DNA from: an uncultured Collinsella sp.
GTDB taxonomy: Bacteria; Actinomycetota; Coriobacteriia; Coriobacteriales; Coriobacteriaceae
Length of the DNA stretch: 15,226 nt
Reading direction: 5' to 3'
Assembly: GCA_900543845.1 (NCBI GenBank)
Contig: UQTD01000050.1
Coordinates: 1 to 15,226 of the forward strand
This document shows, one piece after another, positions 6,463 to 13,320 of the stretch. The notes beneath the pieces are model-generated. The model did no database searches, was not told where the DNA came from, and saw nothing but the letters and a program-made list of their open reading frames with translations. Position 1 is the first letter of the stretch, and each line of letters starts with the position of its first letter. Made by a program: the position numbers and the translations under genes.

Positions 6463-6672
6463 GGCCCAAGGTGGGGTACCCTGAGACGAAGCAAAAAGAC
6501 TCCTCATTTCTATACAGATACCGATAGGATTTATGCAAGATTGGGATTGTAAGCCGTGCGCGTGCGCAAAATCGGCGCGAGGACGTCTGGAGGTGGCTCG
6601 GCTCCCAGAGCCTTGCGCGTGCAGAACGGTTAAAATCGGGACTCGGTCTTAGTTTTGCTTGGAAGGATGCAC

Positions 6673-7716
6673 ATGGCTTCTGTAATCGATGCTTCTCTAG
6701 AGGAGACGCTCTCCTATATCGCGGGACAGCTTAAGACGCTGACTTCTATTGCTTCGCCGACGGGCTATACCCGTGCGGCGACTGATTATCTGATGGAAAC
6801 GTTGCGCGATATGGGCTTTGGGCCCGAGCGCTCCAATAAAGGCAACGTGCTCGTTGAGCTTGGTGGTGAGGGTGAGCCGCTCGTGTTGGCGAGCCATGTC
6901 GATACCCTGGGCGCCATGGTGCGTTCCATTAAGGACAATGGCCGCCTGCGTCCCACGACCCTCGGCGGGCATCAGTGGTCTACGGCCGATGGCGAGAACT
7001 GCACCGTTTATACGCGCGACGGCAATGTCTACACGGGCGTGGTCCTCAATACCGAGCCTTCGGCGCATGTGGCCGATGAGCCGGTCAAGACCATCGAGAA
7101 GAACATGGAAATCCTGCTCGACGAGAACGTTGACAGCAAGGATGACGTGCTTGAGCTGGGCATTCAGACGGGCGACATCATCGCTATGGATCCGCGCACC
7201 ACGGTGACGGAGAGCGGCTACATCAAGAGTCGCTTCCTTGACGACAAGCTGTCCGCGTCGATTCTGCTGGGTTTAGCCCGCGTCGTCGCCGCTGGCGAGG
7301 TGACGCTTTCACGCAAGGTGTCGCTGCTCTTTACCGTGTACGAGGAGGTCGGCCACGGCGGTGCCTTTGTGCCGGCCGACACGCGCGAGATGATCAGCGT
7401 GGACATGGGCTGCGTGGGCGACGACCTGGGCTGCACCGAGCGCATGGTTTCGATCTGCGCCAAGGATTCGGGCGGTCCGTACAACTACGACCTGGTAACC
7501 ACGCTGTCCAACATCGCGCGCGAGCTGGAGCTCGATTACGCCATCGATGTGTACCCGCACTACGGCTCCGACGTCGAGGCCACGCTCTCGGCCGGCTACG
7601 ACATTCGCCATGGTCTGATCGGCCCCGGCGTGTACGCGAGCCACAACTACGAGCGCAGCCACATCGACGGCGTGCGTAATACCTTTGAGCTGGTTCGCGC
7701 CTACGTTCAGCGCTAG
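6673..7716 (+). CDS. M42-family metallopeptidase (glutamyl aminopeptidase/deblocking type)
   Basis: This 347-residue protein has the M42 layout. HVDTLG near residue 75 supplies the first metal histidine and aspartate, SRFLDDK supplies the bridging aspartate, YEEVGHGG carries the catalytic base and a metal glutamate, ISVDMG a metal aspartate, and YASHNYERSHIDG the last histidine. Between the first two motifs is the inserted domain (about 90-190) expected for this family. M42 enzymes are cytosolic, usually dodecameric, di-metal aminopeptidases that trim short peptides. Many related proteins are annotated as endoglucanases in error. ATG 6673 is chosen because GGAAGG (6661-6666) is six bases upstream; ATG 6667 would abut it. 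The gene stands alone between the gap at 6154-6672 and the terminator at 7750. Confidence 0.92.
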   Translation: MASVIDASLEETLSYIAGQLKTLTSIASPTGYTRAATDYLMETLRDMGFGPERSNKGNVLVELGGEGEPLVLASHVDTLGAMVRSIKDNGRLRPTTLGGHQWSTADGENCTVYTRDGNVYTGVVLNTEPSAHVADEPVKTIEKNMEILLDENVDSKDDVLELGIQTGDIIAMDPRTTVTESGYIKSRFLDDKLSASILLGLARVVAAGEVTLSRKVSLLFTVYEEVGHGGAFVPADTREMISVDMGCVGDDLGCTERMVSICAKDSGGPYNYDLVTTLSNIARELELDYAIDVYPHYGSDVEATLSAGYDIRHGLIGPGVYASHNYERSHIDGVRNTFELVRAYVQR

Positions 7717-7749
7717 GGGAGCAGCTTGCGACTCGGCTGACCAATCGCT

Positions 7750-7775
7750 AAGGCCCGATTTCTCGGGCCTTTTTT
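7750..7775 (+). terminator. Intrinsic terminator after the M42 peptidase gene
   Basis: AAGGCCCGA (7750-7758) pairs with TCGGGCCTT (7763-7771) around a TTTC loop and runs into Ts to 7775. It separates the peptidase from the HipA-like gene. Confidence 0.92.
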
Positions 7776-7790
7776 CGCTTCATTCTGTTT

Positions 7791-7845
7791 AGTATTATAC
7801 TGTATGTAACTAATTAACTTAACGTTTGGAATACTTAACGAGGTG
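7791..7845 (+). promoter_or_regulatory. AT-rich promoter and repeated operator-like sites of the HTH-HipA gene
   Basis: This stretch is much richer in A and T than its surroundings. AGTAT-T-ATACT (7791-7801) is a near palindrome containing possible -10 hexamers (TATTAT 7793-7798, TATACT 7796-7801). ACTTAACG occurs twice in direct orientation (7817-7824 and 7833-7840), 16 bp apart. The second copy runs into the ribosome binding site GAGGTG. Repeats here suggest control by a DNA-binding protein, possibly the N-terminal domain of the encoded protein itself; that is inference. Confidence 0.4.
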
Positions 7846-7854
7846 ATGCGGCAT

Positions 7855-9228
7855 ATGAATGCATCTGAGTACTTATCTATGGGTGATGCTGCCTGCCTGC
7901 TGGGCGTTACGAAAGCCCGCATATCTCAACTTGCCGCATCGGGAACGCTCGCGTGCGATATTGTGGGCGGACGGAAGATGGTCGAGTACAATTCCGCGGT
8001 CGCTTATCAAAAGGTCCGCAAACGTGGACGCCGTCCTGCGGCCGATGTGGGGCGCAAGTTTACGCTGATGTCCGCCGACCATGAGGTCGCGCATGTCTCA
8101 TTTGATCCGACGCGCGAGTTTCCCTTCGAAATCGCCGGGGTCCTCGATGCGCAACGAATGCCGTTTGGCACATGCTCGAGCTCTTCTCTTACGGTGAATA
8201 AACGGGAGCTCAACGTGTGGTGGAGCCATCGGTCGGTGCCTGACGTCCGCCCCGGGCTCGTCTCGCGCTATCGTGAACTGGGAATTGCCAGTGGCATCGA
8301 GGTTCCGGTTCGGTGCCTGGGCCTCTCGCTTTCGGATTGCTATTGGCTGCGGCCGGCCGATTGCGCCGAACTCAAATGGCAAAACATCAATTACTTTGAG
8401 AACGAATTTGAGCGATCGGCGCCCGAAGAGCGTTCGGGTTGGCTGGAAGGCATCGGTCTTAAAAATCCGGATAACACGTCCGAGGGCGAGCTTCCTAAAT
8501 CGTGGATGATCCGAAACGGCATTCGCGTTTTGGCTAAAGGGCGCGGGATGGACGATCAGCGTCCCTTTAACGAGGCGGTTGCAACGGCTCTACATCGTCG
8601 CTTGCTGTCGGTGGGCGAATTCGTTCCTTATACGGTTGAACGGATGTTCGATGGCCCTGTGTGTCTGTGCGACGACTTTCTTGATGGCCGCGAGGAATAC
8701 GTTCCGGCTGTTTACGTTAAGAACGCCCTTGGCGGCCAGCGAGGAAGCTCGACATACGATCGATACTGTCGCTACCTTGGCAAGCATGGTGTCGATGAGG
8801 CCGCTGTGAGAAGGTCTATGTCGCAGATGATTGTCTGCGATGCCCTTTTGGCCAACAGCGACCGCCATTGGCGAAACTTCGGCATCATCCGCAATGTCGA
8901 TACCCTGGAGATAAGGCCTGCTCCGCTGTTCGATAGCGGCAACTGCCTGTGGTACAACGTGCCAACTGCCGTGCTCGCAGCTGGGGAGTTTGGGTTTTCC
9001 GCTAAGCCGTTTGGGCCCGACCCTTTCGTGCAGTTGGCGCTTGCGGACTCGCTCGATTGGTTCGATCCATCGCGGCTCAACGGATTTGTTGATGAGGCGA
9101 TCGAGATTCTTTCGCAGAGCGAATGGGCGACGGCGGAGGGTCGACTCGAGGCCATTTGCCGCGGCCTCGAGCGTCGCATAATCGAGGTTAGTGCCGCTGT
9201 TGAGGTACTTCGACACGTGCGGCGATAA
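7855..9228 (+). CDS. HTH-HipA: DNA-binding domain fused to a HipA-like kinase
   Basis: This 457-residue protein starts with an excisionase/MerR-like helix-turn-helix (about 5-55: SMGDAACLLGVTKARISQLAASG, then GGRKMVEY). A middle region of unassigned fold (about 68-210) ends in LKWQNINYFENEF. The C-terminal half is HipA-like: RVLAKGR (about 224-230) near the ATP site, FNEAVATALHRR (238-249) like the kinase alpha-C helix, the catalytic loop NSDRHWRNFG (334-343; D336, N341) and metal-binding LFDSG (358-362; D360). HipA kinases phosphorylate translation targets such as aminoacyl-tRNA synthetases and are held by a separate HipB repressor; here no hipB-like gene is adjacent, and the DNA-binding part is in the same chain. 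ATG 7855 is chosen over GTG 7843 and ATG 7846 because GAGGTG (7840-7845) is nine bases upstream. Codon use is less C-biased than the neighbours, and the AT-rich promoter hints at acquisition. It converges on mnmA with an 8-bp gap. Confidence 0.85.
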   Translation: MNASEYLSMGDAACLLGVTKARISQLAASGTLACDIVGGRKMVEYNSAVAYQKVRKRGRRPAADVGRKFTLMSADHEVAHVSFDPTREFPFEIAGVLDAQRMPFGTCSSSSLTVNKRELNVWWSHRSVPDVRPGLVSRYRELGIASGIEVPVRCLGLSLSDCYWLRPADCAELKWQNINYFENEFERSAPEERSGWLEGIGLKNPDNTSEGELPKSWMIRNGIRVLAKGRGMDDQRPFNEAVATALHRRLLSVGEFVPYTVERMFDGPVCLCDDFLDGREEYVPAVYVKNALGGQRGSSTYDRYCRYLGKHGVDEAAVRRSMSQMIVCDALLANSDRHWRNFGIIRNVDTLEIRPAPLFDSGNCLWYNVPTAVLAAGEFGFSAKPFGPDPFVQLALADSLDWFDPSRLNGFVDEAIEILSQSEWATAEGRLEAICRGLERRIIEVSAAVEVLRHVRR

Positions 9229-9236
9229 ACCCGCGG

Positions 9237-10337
9237 CTACTTAAGTGCGCCGGTCACGGTGCCGCCGCCCAGGACGATGTCGCCGCGATAGACTACAACG
9301 GCTTGGCCGGGGGCGATGGCTCGTTGCGGCTCGTCAAAAGTTAGCAGCATTTGCCCGTCTTCGTCACGCGTAAGGGTCGCTGCCTGGTCTTTCTGACGGT
9401 AGCGGTACTTGGCGCCTACGCGAATGCCGCCGGCATCGAGCTCTGCCTCCATGCGTGCGTCCGGCGCGCTCCAGATCCACTCATCGGCCGTGAGGGCAGA
9501 GGCGGTTAGGTCCTCGGCCTCGCCCAAATGCACGGTGTTGCTGGCGGCATCGACGCCCGTCACATACACGGGATGCGCCATCGCGACGCCCAGGCCCTTG
9601 CGCTGGCCTATGGTATAGCGCAGCGCGCCGTTATGGCGTCCGACCACGCTGCCGTCGCGCCACACAATGTCGCCCGGTGCAGCGGGATGTCCGCAGCGGC
9701 GCTCGATATAGCCCGCGTAGTCACCGTCTGGAATAAAGCAGATGTCCTCGCTTTCGGCCTTCTTGGCGTTGGTAAAGCCCTGCTCGGCGGCTATGCGGCG
9801 CACGTCGCGCTCTTTGTCCAGGCCCGCCAGCGGAAAGATCGTGTGTGCCAGGCGCTCCTGCGTAAGCGAATACAAAAAATAGCTTTGGTCCTTTTTGGGA
9901 TCTTCGCCGCGATGTAGCTGCCAGGTGCCGTCTGCCGCCTGGCTTGTTTTGGCGTAATGTCCCGTGGCGATGTAGTCGCAGCCCATGTCCAGCGCCGCAT
10001 CGAGCAGCGCGCCAAACTTAATGTGGCGGTTGCAGATAATGCACGGATTGGGCGTCAGCCCCTCCTGGTAGGCGTTCACAAAGCGCTCGATAACGTTGCG
10101 GTCGAACGTCTGCTGCAGGTCGAGCACGTGGTGGGGTATCCCCAGGCGCTCGGCGACGGCCTTTGCATCGGCGATGTCGCGGTCGACCTTACTCATACCC
10201 GTGGCGGGGTCGGGCGCGGGGCAGGTGAGGCGCATGGTGGCGCCGACGCATTCGTAACCCTGACTTTTGAGCAGGTACGCGGTCACGCTGGAATCGACGC
10301 CGCCGCTCATGGCGACGAGCACGCGCTTGTTGTGCAT
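9237..10337 (-). CDS. mnmA: tRNA-specific 2-thiouridylase MnmA
   Basis: This 366-residue protein is MnmA, which uses ATP and sulfur from a cysteine desulfurase relay to place the 2-thio group on wobble uridine 34 of tRNAs for Lys, Glu and Gln. It has the PP-loop AMSGGVDSSV (9-18), ATGHYAK (124-130) and the two catalytic cysteines expected from E. coli MnmA: C102 in NPCIICN and C200 in EDICFIPDGDY. YTIGQRKGLGV is also present. The length is that of the family. ATG 10337 has AAGGAG (10347-10352 on the opposite strand) nine bases upstream. It lies downstream of cysK on the same strand, but a terminator and a promoter lie between them, so it is probably transcribed separately. No cysteine desulfurase gene is in the window. 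The 3' end faces the HipA-like gene with no terminator between. Confidence 0.97.
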   Translation of the reverse strand: MHNKRVLVAMSGGVDSSVTAYLLKSQGYECVGATMRLTCPAPDPATGMSKVDRDIADAKAVAERLGIPHHVLDLQQTFDRNVIERFVNAYQEGLTPNPCIICNRHIKFGALLDAALDMGCDYIATGHYAKTSQAADGTWQLHRGEDPKKDQSYFLYSLTQERLAHTIFPLAGLDKERDVRRIAAEQGFTNAKKAESEDICFIPDGDYAGYIERRCGHPAAPGDIVWRDGSVVGRHNGALRYTIGQRKGLGVAMAHPVYVTGVDAASNTVHLGEAEDLTASALTADEWIWSAPDARMEAELDAGGIRVGAKYRYRQKDQAATLTRDEDGQMLLTFDEPQRAIAPGQAVVVYRGDIVLGGGTVTGALK

Positions 10338-10366
10338 GGGGAGGTTCTCCTTGGTGGCATGTGGCC

Positions 10367-10405
10367 AAAAAAGAAAAGCGGCGCGGGAGGCTGGTTCCGC
10401 GCCGC
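10367..10405 (-). terminator. Intrinsic terminator downstream of cysK, overlapping the mnmA start region
   Basis: On the minus strand GCGGCGCGG (10405-10397) pairs with CCGCGCCGC (10386-10378) around a 10-nt loop and is followed by TTTTCTTTTTT (10377-10367). It lies about 114 bp after the cysK stop and only 15 bp before the mnmA ribosome binding site. A further small hairpin without a T-run, CTCGTTC/GAACGAG (10497-10513), sits just after the cysK stop. Confidence 0.88.
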
Positions 10406-10409
10406 AGAC

Positions 10410-10415
10410 ATTGTA
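10410..10415 (-). promoter_or_regulatory. Predicted mnmA extended -10 element
   Basis: On the minus strand the sequence reads TTGCTACAAT, an extended -10 (TGnTACAAT). A start six to seven bases downstream falls near 10403, at the outer edge of the terminator stem. Read-through RNA from cysK would form the full hairpin, while mnmA transcripts would begin at or within it. No -35 consensus is seen. Confidence 0.45.
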
Positions 10416-10518
10416 GCAAGTTCGGGCGTCATGTGGGACACCCTGTTGGGATGAGCCCAGGCTGCCAGAAGAGAGGGGAGACCGGCGTGCCTTGGACTCG
10501 TTCTAAGAACGAGAAGCT

Positions 10519-11457
10519 CTAGTCCTGGAACAGTGCCGTGGACAGGTAGCGCTCACCGGTATCGGCGAGCAGCGCCACGATGGTCTTACCCTCGTTCTCG
10601 GGACGCTTGGCCAGTTGCAGTGCGGCCCACACGGCGGCACCGGACGAAATGCCCACGAGCACGCCCTCCTTGTGGCCCACGGCGCGGCCGGTGGCAAAGG
10701 CGTCGTCGTTCTCGACGGGGATGATCTCGTCGTAGACCTGGGTGTCGAGGACGTCGGGCACAAAGCCGGCACCGATGCCCTGGATCTTGTGCGGGCCGGC
10801 CTGGCCCTTGGAGAGCACCGGGGAGGTGGCGGGCTCGACGGCGACGACCTTAATCTCGGGGTTCTGCTCCTTGAGGAACTCGCCCACGCCGGTCACGGTA
10901 CCACCGGTGCCAACGCCGGCGACGAAGATGTCGACCTTGCCGTCGGTGTCGTCCCAGATCTCGGGGCCGGTCGTGGCCTTGTGGATGGCGGGGTTGGCGG
11001 GGTTCACAAACTGGCCGGCGATGATACTGTTGGGAGTCTCCTTCTGCAGCTCCTCGGCCTTGGCGATAGCGCCCTTCATGCCCTTGGAACCGTCGGTGAG
11101 CACGAGCTGCGCACCGTATGCCTGCATCAGCTTGCGGCGCTCGACGGACATGGTCTCGGGCATGGTGATGATCACCTTGTAGCCGCGGGCGGCCGCCACG
11201 GAGGCGATACCGACGCCGGTGTTGCCGCTCGTGGGCTCGATGATGGTGTAGTCGCCGCCGCGCACGAGCTTGCCTGCCTTCTCGGCCTCGTCAATCATGT
11301 TCTTGGCGACGCGGTCTTTAACGGAGCCGGCGGGGTTGAAGTATTCCAGTTTGACGAGCACGCGAGCCTTGAGGTCCTCGTCGGCCTCAAAGTGAGTGAG
11401 CTCCAGAAGCGGGGTGTGGCCGATAAGCTGATCGATGGACGTGTAAACCTTGCTCAT
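10519..11457 (-). CDS. cysK: Cysteine synthase A (O-acetylserine sulfhydrylase)
   Basis: This 312-residue PLP enzyme makes cysteine from O-acetylserine and sulfide in the cytosol. PLP-lysine K47 is in NPAGSVKDR; PTSGNTG (75-81) binds the substrate carboxylate; GTGGTVTG (183-190) binds the PLP phosphate; ISSGAA (270-275) completes the cofactor site. Length and order fit CysK rather than cystathionine beta-synthase, which carries extra domains. ATG 11457 has GGAGG (11464-11468 on the opposite strand) six bases upstream. Codon use is strongly C-biased, suggesting high expression. The gene is divergent from an Rrf2-family regulator across a 253-bp region with promoter and palindrome, the usual arrangement for a regulator controlling its neighbour. 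MnmA, a consumer of cysteine sulfur, follows on the same strand. Confidence 0.97.
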   Translation of the reverse strand: MSKVYTSIDQLIGHTPLLELTHFEADEDLKARVLVKLEYFNPAGSVKDRVAKNMIDEAEKAGKLVRGGDYTIIEPTSGNTGVGIASVAAARGYKVIITMPETMSVERRKLMQAYGAQLVLTDGSKGMKGAIAKAEELQKETPNSIIAGQFVNPANPAIHKATTGPEIWDDTDGKVDIFVAGVGTGGTVTGVGEFLKEQNPEIKVVAVEPATSPVLSKGQAGPHKIQGIGAGFVPDVLDTQVYDEIIPVENDDAFATGRAVGHKEGVLVGISSGAAVWAALQLAKRPENEGKTIVALLADTGERYLSTALFQD

Positions 11458-11517
11458 GGTGAACCTCCAAAGTGTTCAAGTTGCTGGTTGCCGTGTGGTT
11501 TTACGGCGTGTCTAGCA

Positions 11518-11593
11518 GATAAACCCATAAACCTTATAGGTTGTTCGTTTAGCTGTTGGCAAGCATAGTAGACACTAAAGCCTAGTAATGCAA
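11518..11593 (-). promoter_or_regulatory. Predicted cysK promoters and operator-like palindrome
   Basis: Two minus-strand promoters can be read: TTGCCA (11557-11562) with TATAAG (11533-11538) at 18-bp spacing, and TTGCAT (11588-11593) with TACTAT (11565-11570) at 17 bp. The first -10 lies inside the palindrome AACCT-TAT-AGGTT (11530-11542). ATAAACC is repeated in tandem (11519-11525 and 11527-11533). An operator over the -10 would suit repression by the divergent Rrf2 protein. Which promoter is used cannot be told from sequence. Confidence 0.5.
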
Positions 11594-11668
11594 TAGGAAA
11601 TAGAAGATTATTACGAGTCGATTAACCATCTTGACCGGAACGGGTATTTCCAAAGCTAATTTTTCGGC

Positions 11669-11699
11669 TAGAATTTCAACGGACTAAAAGACCGAAAGG
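11669..11699 (+). promoter_or_regulatory. Predicted -10 and ribosome binding site of the Rrf2 gene
   Basis: TAGAAT (11669-11674) is a good -10, with TTTCCA (11647-11652) as a weak -35 at 16-bp spacing. AAAGG (11695-11699) lies 11 bases before ATG 11711, a slightly long spacing. Confidence 0.4.
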
Positions 11700-11710
11700 C
11701 AGCACTATAT

Positions 11711-12139
11711 ATGTTGGTTTCTACTAAGGGCAGGTACGCCCTGCGCGTTATGGTTGACCTGGCCGAGCACCAGGCGGCCGGTCGCATCCCGCTCAAAGAG
11801 ATTGCGGCGCGACAGGGGATTTCCGAGAAATATCTCGAGAACATCTTGGCTACGCTCGTGCGCGCCAACATGCTCTCGGGCATGCGTGGCAAGGGCGGCG
11901 GCTACGTGCTCACGCGCCCGCCCGAGCAGTACACGGTGGGCGAGATCCTGCGCTTGACCGAGGGCAGCCTGGCGCCGGTCGCCTGCCTGGATGGCGACTG
12001 CAAGGGTTGCTCGCGATCTGATGAGTGTCCCACGCTCGACGTGTGGAAGAACCTGGACAAGCTCATCAACGATTACCTCGACGGCGTGACGCTCGATCAA
12101 CTTGTCGCTCCCAACCATGGCTACGACTACGTCATCTAG
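11711..12139 (+). CDS. Rrf2-family transcriptional regulator with a cysteine cluster
   Basis: This 142-residue protein is an Rrf2-family repressor. It opens with STKGRYALRVMVDLA, followed by the winged helix-turn-helix IPLKEIAARQGISEKYLENIL and the wing MRGKGGGYVLTRP, then the dimer helix region. After GSLAPVACLDGDCKGC it has cysteines 92, 97, 100 and 106, placed like the Fe-S ligands of IscR (92, 98, 104) though with different spacing, so it may sense iron-sulfur status or sulfide. CymR of Bacillus, another family member controlling cysteine synthesis, lacks this cluster and works through CysK. Divergence from cysK makes cysK the likely target. Whether it binds a cluster is not shown by sequence. 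A GGGACGG-core hairpin and a strong two-way terminator follow. Confidence 0.92.
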   Translation: MLVSTKGRYALRVMVDLAEHQAAGRIPLKEIAARQGISEKYLENILATLVRANMLSGMRGKGGGYVLTRPPEQYTVGEILRLTEGSLAPVACLDGDCKGCSRSDECPTLDVWKNLDKLINDYLDGVTLDQLVAPNHGYDYVI

Positions 12140-12144
12140 CCCAC

Positions 12145-12175
12145 CTGCCATTTGGGGACGGGGTGGAAATGGTAG
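12145..12175 (+). repeat. GGGACGG-core hairpin repeat
   Basis: CTGCCATTT (12145-12153) pairs with AAATGGTAG (12167-12175), nine pairs including one G-T, around the loop GGGGACGGGGTGG. It resembles the palindrome at 3804-3838 in having a T-run, the GGGACGGGG core and an A-run. It starts six bases after the Rrf2 stop codon. Confidence 0.55.
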
Positions 12176-12207
12176 ATTTTCTTGCCCTCTGAGACTTGGC
12201 AAATAAG

Positions 12208-12244
12208 AAGGCCGCCCATTTTTGCGATGGGCGGCCTTTGATTT
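12208..12244. terminator. Bidirectional terminator between convergent Rrf2 and holin-like genes
   Basis: AAGGCCGCCCAT (12208-12219) and ATGGGCGGCCTT (12227-12238) form a perfect 12-bp stem with a 7-nt loop. On the plus strand TTTGATTT follows; on the minus strand CTTATTT follows. It can serve both converging genes. Confidence 0.88.
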
Positions 12245-12274
12245 GGTCCGATGCGTTTGCGTGTCGGGGGCGTT

Positions 12275-12640
12275 CTACTCTTCGGCAATGCTATCGAGGA
12301 TGCTGCGCATGATGGACACTAGGATGCTGCCCATAAAGGCCGAGCCAAAGCCGGCGATGGAGATGCCGACGCCCAACAGGTTGACCGACAGGTAGCTGGC
12401 GAGCTCCAGCATAAAGCTGTTGAGCACGAGCTGGAAAATGCCGAGCGTAATGATCGTGAGCGGCAGCGAGATGACCGTGAGGAACGGTTTGACGAACGAA
12501 TCGACGATGTTGAGGAACAGTCCCACAAAGGCAAAGCAGACCCAGGCCTCGGCAAAGCCGAAAGGTTGGATACCGGGGACGAGGAACGTGGCGATCGCGA
12601 TGGCGATCGAGGTGAAGAGCCAGTTAAGCATAAAGCGCAT
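12275..12640 (-). CDS. Phage holin family 4 / YvlD-like small membrane protein
   Basis: This 121-residue protein is mostly hydrophobic, with about four transmembrane segments: MLNWLFTSIAIAIATFLVPG, WVCFAFVGLFLNIVDSF, ISLPLTIITLGIFQLVLNSF and the last helix around VNLLGVGISIAGFGSAFMG. The pattern LNIVDSFVKPFLTVISLPLT is the hallmark of the PF04020 group (phage_holin_4_2, YvlD). Despite the name, most members are chromosomal, are not in prophages, and have no proven lysis role; some are tied to envelope stress. No endolysin or phage gene is nearby, so a housekeeping membrane role is likelier. ATG 12640 has AAAGGA (12649-12654 on the opposite strand) eight bases upstream. It is transcribed toward the shared terminator at 12208. 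Confidence 0.88.
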   Translation of the reverse strand: MRFMLNWLFTSIAIAIATFLVPGIQPFGFAEAWVCFAFVGLFLNIVDSFVKPFLTVISLPLTIITLGIFQLVLNSFMLELASYLSVNLLGVGISIAGFGSAFMGSILVSIMRSILDSIAEE

Positions 12641-12848
12641 GGCGTGGATCCTTTCTTGCGCCGGGGTTGCTGGCGTCGCGTGAAGCGGCTTGCGGCGGCG
12701 ACTTGGATGGTTGCGCGGGCGCGCCGCGGTGTTTGGGCGCCCATTGTCTCAAATATTCGTGGAGCTTACGTGCGCATACGGTTTCTAAACGGCGTTCGTC
12801 CTGAAAAACGCGCCGCTGGCAGAGAGTCTTGTCGCTTTAGTTTGGTGG

Positions 12849-12859
12849 TGTGCTACACT
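12849..12859 (+). promoter_or_regulatory. Predicted extended -10 of the YerC-like gene, in a 324-bp gene-free stretch
   Basis: TGTGCTACACT (12849-12859) is an extended -10; TTGTCG (12829-12834) is a weak -35 at 19 bp. The start site would give a leader of about 100 nt, containing CGGGC/GCCCG (12901-12905 with 12913-12917), a small hairpin. The rest of 12641-12964 shows no gene; open frames there lack ribosome binding sites. Confidence 0.45.
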
Positions 12860-12964
12860 GCTACGGGCAAATGACCCATGCATAGTTTTATTGCATATTA
12901 CGGGCGAACGATGCCCGATGTCAGTATCAACTTCGATGCCTTATGGCGGGTTTGGCGGTGATCG

Positions 12965-13264
12965 ATGAATATCGAGAACATGTTTGACAAGCCTGATGTC
13001 AAGCAGCTGGTCCACGCATTTAGTCTTTTGGATGACGAGAACGATATCCAGGCGTTTTTAACCGATATCTGCACGCCGCGCGAGATTTGCGATTTATCGC
13101 AGCGCCTGCAGGTCGCGCGTTATCTGGATGAGGGCGAGCCCTATGTTGAGGTTCAGGCCCGCACGGGCGCCTCGTCCACCACGGTGAGCCGCGTGTCCAA
13201 GGCGCTCAACGGCGAGTACGGTGGCTATCGCAAGATCCTCATCAAACTGGAGGATGGCGAGTAG
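12965..13264 (+). CDS. YerC/YecD-type TrpR-like DNA-binding protein
   Basis: This 99-residue protein fits the YerC/YecD group of the Trp repressor superfamily: a helical N-terminus (DVKQLVHAFSLLDDENDIQAFLTDICTPREI), then LSQRLQVARYLDEGEPYVEVQARTGASSTTVSRVSKAL, which holds the helix-turn-helix with recognition helix SSTTVSRVSKAL. TrpR-like proteins bind operators as dimers; YerC members have no settled ligand or target, so tryptophan control should not be assumed. ATG 12965 is the first sensible start, but the upstream GGCGGTGAT is a weak ribosome binding site. A UUCG-capped terminator follows 27 bases after the stop, so the gene is probably transcribed alone. It lies before an AddB-like gene on the same strand. 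Confidence 0.9.
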   Translation: MNIENMFDKPDVKQLVHAFSLLDDENDIQAFLTDICTPREICDLSQRLQVARYLDEGEPYVEVQARTGASSTTVSRVSKALNGEYGGYRKILIKLEDGE

Positions 13265-13291
13265 GCCGGCGGCAACAAACGAATTGCGCAG

Positions 13292-13317
13292 AACCGTCCC
13301 TTCGGGGGCGGTTTTTT
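13292..13317 (+). terminator. Intrinsic terminator with a UUCG tetraloop after the YerC-like gene
   Basis: AACCGTCCC (13292-13300) pairs with GGGGCGGTT (13305-13313), nine pairs with one G-T, across a TTCG loop, followed by Ts to 13317. Confidence 0.93.
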
Positions 13318-13320
13318 GAT

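Noticed and set aside
6329..6538. Small open frames of 60-80 codons on both strands of the 6154-6672 gap
   Set aside because: They overlap each other on opposite strands, use poor starts (for example TTG at 6538) and lack ribosome binding sites. They could be remnants within a dispersed repeat, but I cannot support a gene.
12275..12640. Holin-family gene as evidence of a prophage
   Set aside because: PF04020 proteins are common chromosomal membrane proteins, and no phage, integrase or endolysin gene is nearby.
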